A DNA stretch of 7,821 nt, from positions 10,637 to 18,457 of the forward strand of contig JAGWBY010000147.1 of the NCBI GenBank assembly GCA_021295675.1. Direction: 5' to 3'. The stretch's first letter is position 1, and the number at the start of each line of letters is the position of its first letter. The notes below the pieces were generated by a model. That model worked only from the letters and a program-made list of their open reading frames with translations. It was not told the DNA's origin and did not search any database. Shown here piece by piece: positions 1-6,309 of the stretch. This stretch comes from Candidatus Latescibacterota bacterium (GTDB lineage: Bacteria > Latescibacterota > UBA2968 > UBA8231). The position numbers and the translations under genes were made by a program.

Positions 1-22
1 CCAACTGCTGGTCCGAACTCAT
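1..22 (-). repeat. Paralogous edge segment in gene E (matches 7800-7821)
   Basis: On the minus strand the last 8-codon stretch of E starts CTGGATGAGTTCGGACC. The first bases of A read CTGGATGACCTCGGACC. About 18 of 22 bases agree, in the same reading frame, giving WMSSDQQ against WMTSDRQ. This is gene-family similarity rather than an exact repeat. Confidence 0.55.
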
Positions 23-1108
23 CCAGATCTGGTAGTCGTTGGCCAGCACGAGGCGAAATTCCACCGCCACAATCTCGGACTTATCGGCCGAGGCGCGATT
101 GACAAACGACGCGCTGTCAAAATCGTAGAGCAAGCTAATCTGCCCATCGCCATCCGCGGTGAGAAATCCCTGCCGCTCTAAGCCGCCGCTGATCTCCGGG
201 CCAAAGCGGATGTCGCGGCCCGACTCCACCGTACCGTCGCGGTAGGTGATAATCACGTCCGAGGCGTCTGGGAAGAACGCGGCACCGCCGCTGCCATCTT
301 CCGGCGAGTCGTCGCGCAAGGCGATTGCAATCTGCGAGATGGTCGCGTTCTGCTGCTTGTTCAGCCCGCCTTTGTACAGAGTTTCTATTAGTTGGTCCGA
401 CTCGCTGTTGGTCTGGTGGGCGTTGACCGCGTGCAGGCCCAACTCCACAAAATCCCCTAGCTGGGCCGTAAACCGCCCTCCCACGAGGGAAGTCGCGTCC
501 GTAAAGCGGCTCTCCTCCACCTGCAAACCGCGCGGGCCGGTGATCAGCGAGTGGAGAAAGGTCAACTGGTATTTGTCGGTGGCGAGGTCGATCTGCATGC
601 CGTTCAGGCGCGGCTTGGAAAACGACAGCGGCGTCAAGGTCGTCCGCAGGTTGTTGCTCACCGTCAGTGCATAGTGATATTGCCCCTTGTGATCGCCGGC
701 GATGACCAACTCGTTGAACCACCGCGCAAACCGCTCGGTCTTGAACAAGGAGCTACCGGCTTCCTCGGGCCGCCGCTGCGCCGTGTTGAAGATCAGCCAG
801 CCCTGGGTCAGGTAATTCCCGTACAGATCGTAGAAGTAATCGCCCTCCAAGTCGATGTTCACATAGCGTTGATACGGCAGCCGCGCGCGGTTGGTGTACT
901 CCCACTGCCGCCACGGGTATTCGGCGAACATCACCTGCGGCACGTACCGGGCGTCGAGGTACACCTCCGGGCTTTGCGCTACGTCCTGTCTCAATCCCAA
1001 GCGGTCACCGTAGGACCCGTCGGCAAAGACGAGCAATGCAGCGCAGAAGGCAAACGTCCGCCAGGGGTTTACAGACAGCCTCTTACTGTGAATGGCCCTA
1101 GTCAACAT
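1..1108 (-). CDS. Large beta-rich envelope protein, N-terminal part (3' end outside window), paralogue of gene A
   Basis: I translated this directly: an uninterrupted 369-codon frame runs from ATG 1108 off the left edge. Residues 1-34 are a Sec signal peptide (positively charged start, hydrophobic TFAFCAALLVFA, probable cleavage after SYG). Residues about 45-240 are rich in aromatic, alternating strands (YPWRQWEYTNRARLPYQRY, DYFYDLYGNYLTQGWLIF, QYHYALTVSNNLRTTLTPL), as in an outer-membrane barrel or another large beta-sheet protein. Residues 265-369 look like a separate beta-sandwich, with DDSPEDGSGGAAFF, FLTADGDGQISLLYDF and FRLVLANDYQIWMSSDQQL. The last residues match the first readable ones of A (WMTSDRQI), so A and E are probably the same family. 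If they are colinear, the full length would be roughly 870 residues (inference). It lies 13 nt after C, in the same operon. No enzyme motif is visible and I assign no function. Confidence 0.8.
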   Translation of the reverse strand, partial: MLTRAIHSKRLSVNPWRTFAFCAALLVFADGSYGDRLGLRQDVAQSPEVYLDARYVPQVMFAEYPWRQWEYTNRARLPYQRYVNIDLEGDYFYDLYGNYLTQGWLIFNTAQRRPEEAGSSLFKTERFARWFNELVIAGDHKGQYHYALTVSNNLRTTLTPLSFSKPRLNGMQIDLATDKYQLTFLHSLITGPRGLQVEESRFTDATSLVGGRFTAQLGDFVELGLHAVNAHQTNSESDQLIETLYKGGLNKQQNATISQIAIALRDDSPEDGSGGAAFFPDASDVIITYRDGTVESGRDIRFGPEISGGLERQGFLTADGDGQISLLYDFDSASFVNRASADKSEIVAVEFRLVLANDYQIWMSSDQQL

Positions 1109-1114
1109 TCATTT

Positions 1115-1118
1115 CTCC
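1115..1118 (-). promoter_or_regulatory. Ribosome binding site of gene E
   Basis: GGAG on the minus strand lies 6 nt before the ATG at 1108-1106, within the 13-nt gap after C's TAG. A second ATG at 1112 is out of frame and meets TAG after four codons, so 1108 is the start. Confidence 0.65.
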
Positions 1119-1121
1119 AGC

Positions 1122-3143
1122 CTAATACGCCACACCCACCGCGCCGTTGGCCACTTCGCGGCCCTTGTCGGTATCCCAATCGAGCTGATAGAGGTACATG
1201 CCAGGCGGCACGAGTGCGCCCTCTTCGTCGCGTCCGTTCCAAGTTTGGGCAAAGCTGCCGCTGCCAGTGCTAGTCGCAATTTGGCGCACCAGTCGGCCGG
1301 ACAGATCGTATATCCGCAAGCGAATCTGCCGCAGGCTCTCCAAATCGCGCAATTCGTATGCGATCGCGACGTGGTCGTTGACGCCGTCGCCGTTGGGCGT
1401 AAAGGTCGCTGGCGTAGCCTGCACACTGCTGATGAGGCCACCGCCCATGGGCGTGCGCACCGATACTACGTCGCCGCTAAAGCGGAATGTCGCATTGCCT
1501 GGGGCGACCTGCTGCTTGAGTTCGGGTTCGGCGCTGTCGTACACCCAGCTTCTGAAATCCGCGCCAAAGCGCAAGACCTTGGCGTCGAAAACCACCTCAA
1601 TCCGCTTCTCATTGTCGCGCGGCCCCACCAAGCGGTCGAACGAGACGATCAGGCGGTCGTCTTGGATCTCGGGCGGGAAGCGGTCGCTGATCTCCTCGCC
1701 GTCGATCAGTACCGAATGCACCCGCTCGACCGAGATCTGGGTAAAAATCTCCAGCCGGTCAAAGCCCAAGTCGCTGGCGCGCAAGACCGGGCGCACCACA
1801 TAGGTGAAGGTTTCAGCCGCAAAGCTCTGCGTGGCGATCGGCCAGATCTCCCCAATCACCTCTTGGGCCACTGGATCCTCGGAAAACAGCAGGGACATGT
1901 TGTCGATGCGCGGGGCCGCGGGGCCGCTGGCGAACAGGATAGCCTCTAGCTGGAAGTAGCGCGCCGGACTCGGCGAGAGCACGGGCGTGCCGTCCTGCCA
2001 CAAATCCGCTGGCGACTCGACCTGCCGCAGCCCAGCCACGAACTCATAGGGCGCCGACCAGGGGCTCCAATTTTCTAGGTCGTAGCCCAATTCCACATCG
2101 TTCCACCGCCGGCGGCCGAGCTGAGTCAGGTAGTCGTCGAGGGTCGATACTTCGAGCGTGCCGGTCGGGCCGATGACGCGGTAGATGTTGGGCTGCGGCG
2201 TGTTGCCCGTGCGGGTGCGGAGCAAAAGCTGGGTTCCCTCGGGCACCTCGCCTTGCCAGCGAATTTTACTCCACGCGACCTCGCGGCCAAAGTCCATGAT
2301 CGGGGTGCGATAGGTCGTCCGAGTCACAAAACCCTCGCCATAGACTTCGAGCTCGGCGATCTCCCAGTCGCGTTCGGGGTCGAGCGGGCGAATGGCAATC
2401 CACTTGAGGTCGCGGGTGGGAAAGCGCAAATCCACCACCACGTCGAGGCTCTCGCGGTTGCGTGCCAAGAGCCCAAGGCCGCGTCGATAACCATGTACCA
2501 CCGCTTGCCGCGCTGGCTGCGGTCGAAGTTGCTGTCCCAAAACGGGCCGGTGTGGTCGGCCACGCCGATTTCGTACCACGCCAAGTAATTGTCCTCAAAC
2601 CCAGGCCGGGGAAAGAAGCGGATGCGATTGATGGGCAACTCGGCCCCCAAGTGCATGACGTTGTTTTTGACCACGCCGGGGTTGTTGCGGCCAGCCAAGC
2701 GCGGCGGCTCTGGCACTCGCACTAACATGGCGGTCGCTGGATCGCCGTCAATGAGAAACTGCAAGGGCTGAGAGTCGGTCACCAAGTGCGTGCCGCCGTA
2801 AATGCTAGCCGTGTAAAAATGCCCTTGGCGCTCCTTGATCGACAGCGCCAGATTGTCGTTCGGGTCAATGTACACCGGGCGCAGGCCGCCGTCGGCAAAG
2901 TCGATCAACGTATCGACGCCCGCGGTGTTAAAGCGCACACTAACCTCTTCGGGTCACCTCCTCGACGATGCCGCCCTCGGCGTCGAGCAGCACGTACGCA
3001 GCCGTCTGCTCGGCGACCACTGCTTGCCAAGAATTGCCATCCGCGCCGCCGAGGCGGAACTCGCCGCGGCCCCACGCGCTAGTAGTCCAAGCCACGACTA
3101 GCACCGCACTCAGCCAGCCTATCCGCTCTATCCGATTCAGCAC
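1122..3143 (-). CDS. Exported discoidin-like / FlgD-Ig-like domain protein (copy 2, two frameshifts)
   Basis: This is a paralogue of B whose frame is broken twice. It starts at GTG 3143 behind a strong AAGGAG; residues 1-25 are a signal peptide (probable cleavage after TSAWG). The frame runs to EEVT near 2952, where it would hit TAG. The protein continues in another frame (EEVSVRFNTAGVDTLIDF...) to about 2474, then returns to the first frame (RNRESLDVVVDLRFPTRD...) down to TAG at 1122-1124. Removing one base near 2951-2953 and adding one near 2472-2474 gives about 673 residues, close to B's 682. The middle piece is genuine: its LPINRIRFFPRP matches B's FGVNRVRFFPRN, the discoidin-like core. 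Further shared marks are LEVYGEGF, LRTRTGNTPQPN, NWSPWSAPY, LSPSPARYFQ, and a FlgD-like C-terminus (1125-1403) with TPNGDGVND, IYDLSGRLVRQI, LVPPGMYLYQL and GAVGVAY. It sits 15 nt after B. It may be an intact gene with sequencing errors or a recently disabled copy. Confidence 0.8.
2472..2474 (-). other. Frameshift site 2 in gene C (about one base missing)
   Basis: The upstream frame reads RWYMVIDAALG; the downstream frame reads LLARNRESLDVVVDLRFPTRD. Adding one G to the GGG run here joins them. This returns the gene to the frame of its own GTG start, so the two breaks in C compensate each other across about 480 bases. Confidence 0.75.
2951..2956 (-). other. Frameshift site 1 in gene C (about one extra base)
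   Basis: On the minus strand the sequence is GAGGAGGTGACCCGAAGAGG. The upstream frame reads EEVTRRG-stop; the downstream frame reads EEVSVRFNTAG, but is closed by a TGA at 2954-2956. The shift must therefore lie at or just after that TGA. Removing one C from the CCC run restores EEVTEEVSVRF. Confidence 0.75.
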
Positions 3144-3148
3144 GACGT

Positions 3149-3154
3149 CTCCTT
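3149..3154 (-). promoter_or_regulatory. Ribosome binding site of gene C (decides GTG start)
   Basis: AAGGAG on the minus strand lies 5 nt before GTG at 3143-3141. It is the best Shine-Dalgarno in the window and lies in the 15-nt gap after B's stop. It fixes the GTG start and shows that the short signal-peptide fragment is the true N-terminus of C. Confidence 0.75.
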
Positions 3155-3158
3155 TCGT

Positions 3159-5207
3159 TCAGTACGCCACGCCCAGCGGCTGCACCATCTGTCCGCTGCG
3201 CGCATCCCCTTGCACCTCGATCCCCACCAAGTAGATGCCGGGGACAACGCGCTGGCCCCGCTCGTCTGTGCCGTCCCAATGCACGGCCTCGTACACGCCG
3301 TTTTGCCCCTCGGCGTCAAAGAGGCGGCGCACCCGCCGACCTCCTAAATCCCACAGGTCGATCACAATCCGCGCTTTGCCGATGACCGCCAGCACCTCGA
3401 AGTCCACGTCGAGGACATCGTTCACGCCATCCCCATTGGGCGTCAAGACTGCGCTGCCGAGGGCGAAATTGCCGATCAAGCTGCCCTCGTTCACCGCGCG
3501 GCTCAGCACGGTCGTCCCCGATTCGGTCGCCACGTCGCCTTCCGCCAAGAAAGCCGCGTTGCCCGAGGTAATGCCCTGAAAGGCATCCTCTTCTAGCAAT
3601 AAGGCACGGCCGCCAAAGCGGGTGCTAAAAGCCAGCACCCGGCTGGCGAAGTGAATTTTCAACACTGCGTCGTGCTGGTTTATGGCCGGGAAACTCACCG
3701 CAAAGCGCTGGTCGTCAATGGCGGTGATGGCGACTTCACCTTCGGTTGTGGCCCCATCGGTGACCGCAAAAGCGTGGTCGAGCACCTGTTGGCCGCTGGC
3801 GTCAATGATCTCGATCCGCTCGACGCGGCCCACGCGGCTCGGCGTAAACACCTCAAAGCTGTTGAAGCCCTGCACGTAATCGCTCTCCATCTCCGCCCGC
3901 ACCGCGTACACAAAGGGCACATCCTCGGCAGCCGGCACCTCGCGGGGAAAGATCTCGCCGACGAGGGCATCCGCTAGCGGCGGCGCGGAAAACTCGAGCG
4001 CGATTTGCTGGAGAATGTGGCTCGCCTCCAAGTGCTGGCTCTGGAATTCCACGCGGAATTGGAAATAGCGGCTGGGACCGGGCGAGAGAATCTGCGTGCC
4101 CGCGGCCAGCTCCTCCAGCGCATAAGGAGAGGTCCACGGACTCCAGTTTGCCAAGTCGTCGCGCACTGAGCCGCGCTCCCAATCGTCGCCCTGACGCCCG
4201 CGCTCGGGCAGCTTTAAGTACTCTTGGCGCAGCAGCGGCTCGTCCGGGTTGGCTACAGACAGCGAAATCTCTGGGGCGTCTTGCAGGGCCACCTGCTTGC
4301 GGGTGTACGCCAAGGGACTGGGATCGTGCCCGCTGCGGGTGCGCAACTGCATGTCGGCCAGGTCCGCAGCGCCTACTTGCTGCTGCAAGGTGCGGATGAG
4401 GCCCCAATTGGCCGGGCTGCCCATGTCGATGATCGGCGAGATGTAGCGCGCCGTCGGAAAGAATCCCTCGCCAAAGACCTGGAGCTTTTCGATCTCAAAG
4501 GGAATGGCCGACGTGGCCCGCAGGCGGATGAAGCGAATGTAGCGCGGCGGGTCAATGGGCACTTCGGTGATTTGGTCGCTGTTGTCGTTGCGCACGACAT
4601 AGGTCTCCCAGATCGGGTTGCCCGAGCTGGTTAGCACCAAGCCGTCGTTAATTTCCACTTCAAAGTTTTTCAAAAAGTCATTTTGAAAGGGGGTACCGGG
4701 CGAGGGAAAGATCGTGTTGCGCGGGAAGAAGCGCACCCGATTGACCCCAAAGCGCGCGCCTAGGTCGAGAATGATCTGGGTCCCCAAGATGTCGTCTTCT
4801 TTGCGCTCGAATGCCTGCCCGGTCGGGTCGGCCGCAAGCATGTCCTCGAAAATCACCTGAAGCTGCAAGGCGGTCAGATCGAAGACCGTCGGTGCGCGCA
4901 ACGAGCCGCCGCGCTCTAGCACTTCTGCGGCCAAGTTCTGCTCGGCACCCACCCGCCGCGGCAGGATGCTGCCCGAAAAATCCGCGCTTTTAAACTCGAT
5001 CAAATCGGCTGGCGCATAGCCTATTTCAGTGACGTTGGGATCGAGAAAGGAGCGGTGCTCGGGCTGGATCGTCGTGATGTCCTCGGTCCCTTCGACCCGC
5101 CCGGTCCACGCGATTTGCCCGTCCTGTCCGATCAGCAGGACTTGTCGGGCCGCTAGCGGCTGGACCAAGCACGCCGTTAGAACCCCAATCAGCAACGCGG
5201 CTTTCAT
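3159..5207 (-). CDS. Exported discoidin-like / FlgD-Ig-like domain protein (copy 1, intact)
   Basis: This is a complete 682-residue secreted or surface protein. Residues 1-20 form a clear Sec signal peptide (MKAALLIGVL..., probable cleavage after PLAA). Residues about 110-248 look like a discoidin (F5/8 type C) carbohydrate-binding fold: a DLTALQLQVIF start, the core ILDLGARFGVNRVRFFPRN, then RYIRFIRLRA and a closing KLQVFGEGF. Residues about 255-410 form another beta-rich unit with LRTRSGHDPSP, NWSPWTSPY (WSPW at 355-358) and LSPGPSRYFQFRVEF. A further beta segment follows (about 415-575). The C-terminus (585-682) is a FlgD-like Ig domain: TPNGDGVND at 589-597, then VIDLWDLGGRRVRRL, HWDGTDERGQRVVPGIYL and the end PLGVAY. 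In FCB bacteria such C-terminal domains are often found on exported or surface-attached proteins. The start ATG overlaps the TPR stop, so translation is probably coupled; only a weak GGGA (5215-5218) precedes it. No enzyme motif is seen. Gene C is a diverged copy. Confidence 0.85.
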   Translation of the reverse strand: MKAALLIGVLTACLVQPLAARQVLLIGQDGQIAWTGRVEGTEDITTIQPEHRSFLDPNVTEIGYAPADLIEFKSADFSGSILPRRVGAEQNLAAEVLERGGSLRAPTVFDLTALQLQVIFEDMLAADPTGQAFERKEDDILGTQIILDLGARFGVNRVRFFPRNTIFPSPGTPFQNDFLKNFEVEINDGLVLTSSGNPIWETYVVRNDNSDQITEVPIDPPRYIRFIRLRATSAIPFEIEKLQVFGEGFFPTARYISPIIDMGSPANWGLIRTLQQQVGAADLADMQLRTRSGHDPSPLAYTRKQVALQDAPEISLSVANPDEPLLRQEYLKLPERGRQGDDWERGSVRDDLANWSPWTSPYALEELAAGTQILSPGPSRYFQFRVEFQSQHLEASHILQQIALEFSAPPLADALVGEIFPREVPAAEDVPFVYAVRAEMESDYVQGFNSFEVFTPSRVGRVERIEIIDASGQQVLDHAFAVTDGATTEGEVAITAIDDQRFAVSFPAINQHDAVLKIHFASRVLAFSTRFGGRALLLEEDAFQGITSGNAAFLAEGDVATESGTTVLSRAVNEGSLIGNFALGSAVLTPNGDGVNDVLDVDFEVLAVIGKARIVIDLWDLGGRRVRRLFDAEGQNGVYEAVHWDGTDERGQRVVPGIYLVGIEVQGDARSGQMVQPLGVAY

Positions 5208-6271
5208 GGCGTTTTCCCAGACAATTGTTTCAGCAAAACGTCTCTCTCGGTTTGGACGCGCGCGGCGACTTTGGCGCGCTGGTTTTGACGCTGGTACTGC
5301 GCAAACGCTTCCCGTGCGGCTTGTTCCTCGCCCAGCAGCCCGTGGAGCTTGCTCAGGAAGAAATGCACCCGGAAGTCGTCCGGGGTGGTCTCAGCCAGCG
5401 CGGCGACGCAGACGAGGGCCTCTTGGTAGCGCCCCTGCCAAAAGAACAGCTTGCCCAGCCCCCACAAGTCAGCGTTTGAATCGGGCCTTTCTACCAGCGC
5501 GGCTTCGAGTTGCACTTCTGCCTTTTGCATGGCTTCCTCCCCGACCAACCCTTGCTGCCGCCACCAGCCTTCTTCCCTAGCGCGGCCCAACTCGCCGCTG
5601 CGGCGATCCATTTCAATGAGGAGGTCCGCCAGCCCAAGGGCCGCTTGCCGCGCATAGGTCTTTTGCGCCAACAGCTCGACGTAGGCCGCAATGGCTGGTT
5701 CGGCCCGGCCTTCGGTCGCGTAAATGCGCGCTAGCTGGTACCGGGCACGGCTGCTGTCGGGACGCAGCATCAGTAGGTCGCCGTAGGACTGGGCCGCACT
5801 CTGCAAATCGCCACTCAGACTCTGCGCGTCGCCTAGGCGACCGAGCAACGTGGCGGGATCGCCGTCTTGGTCGAGCAAGGTCCGATAGAGGCTGACGGCG
5901 GTGGCGGGCTGCCCGGCCGCTACATAGCAAGCCGCCAGCAACTCCTGCGCGCGACTTTCTCCGGGCCAGCGCTCCACGAGTTCGCGGTACACGGCAATAG
6001 CCTTGCTGTGCTCGTCCTTTTTGCCGTAGAGCACTCCGAGCGCGTAATAGGCGGCGGGAGAATCGACCCCTGCCGCGATTGCACTCCGGTACTCGCGCAG
6101 GGCGTTGGCCGTCATGCCCTGTTCTTGGTAGGCGTGGCCCGACCAGTAGTGCTGCTCCCCTTTTGACCTACGATCGCACGCATGGAGACTAATACTAAGC
6201 GCGATTAAGACCACCCACGAGCACTGGGCCAATACAGCAGCCCTGAATGACTTGAACGATTCGCTATGCAT
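5204..6271 (-). CDS. TPR-repeat protein with lipoprotein-like signal
   Basis: This complete 355-residue protein is built almost wholly of tetratricopeptide repeats, helical-hairpin scaffolds for protein binding. I count about eight, roughly at residues 39-70, 72-104, 105-137, 138-171, 172-204, 250-265 (partial), 266-297 and 298-331. Typical G-Y/A-P spacing is visible, for example AYYALGVLYGKKDEHSKAI and LWGLGKLFFWQGRYQEAL. The N-terminus has a hydrophobic stretch (about 13-31) ending LHAC, so Cys32 could be lipidated; His before the Ala is unusual for a lipobox, so an ordinary signal or anchor is possible. Residues 206-249 lack clear repeats and carry a charged, Trp-containing segment. The ATG at 6271 is the only good start: the ATG 28 bases upstream meets a stop after four codons. 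The ribosome site is weak. The gene lies 38 nt after A, and its TGA overlaps B's ATG (ATGA). I infer a periplasmic or envelope scaffold serving the exported proteins around it. Confidence 0.85.
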   Translation of the reverse strand: MHSESFKSFRAAVLAQCSWVVLIALSISLHACDRRSKGEQHYWSGHAYQEQGMTANALREYRSAIAAGVDSPAAYYALGVLYGKKDEHSKAIAVYRELVERWPGESRAQELLAACYVAAGQPATAVSLYRTLLDQDGDPATLLGRLGDAQSLSGDLQSAAQSYGDLLMLRPDSSRARYQLARIYATEGRAEPAIAAYVELLAQKTYARQAALGLADLLIEMDRRSGELGRAREEGWWRQQGLVGEEAMQKAEVQLEAALVERPDSNADLWGLGKLFFWQGRYQEALVCVAALAETTPDDFRVHFFLSKLHGLLGEEQAAREAFAQYQRQNQRAKVAARVQTERDVLLKQLSGKTP

Positions 6272-6309
6272 ATCGTCTTGTTTCTACTATTCTGCGTCCA
6301 TCTGCGGAT

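Noticed and set aside
135..722. 195-codon minus-strand open frame
   Set aside because: It is out of frame with E on the same strand and has an Arg/Ala/Gly/Pro-rich low-information composition.
551..1273. 240-codon plus-strand open frame
   Set aside because: It is antisense to E, whose minus-strand frame has a signal peptide, a ribosome site and paralogy to A.
1092..1949. 285-codon plus-strand open frame
   Set aside because: It lies opposite C and the start of E, lacks a signal or recognisable domain, and its Ala/Val/Arg-rich composition is typical of antisense shadow in GC-rich genes.
2324..2938. Separate gene starting at GTG 2938
   Set aside because: It has no ribosome site or signal peptide, its first ~155 residues align with B's discoidin-like region, and its tail is out-of-frame nonsense. 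It is the middle of gene C.
2951..2956. Programmed frameshifting or phase variation in gene C
   Set aside because: There is no slippery heptamer, downstream stimulator or long simple repeat, and two compensating events in one gene would be needed.
2940..3143. Stand-alone 67-residue secreted peptide
   Set aside because: It has a good start and signal peptide, but it ends exactly at a frameshift that leads into the rest of C.
4126..4146. WSPW in B (and C) as a thrombospondin type 1 C-mannosylation motif
   Set aside because: The surroundings lack the cysteines of that domain. The motif is better read as part of a bacterial beta-sandwich shared by B and C.
6272..6309. Promoter or terminator in the A-TPR gap
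   Set aside because: The 38 nt hold no convincing -35/-10 pair and no hairpin with a T run.
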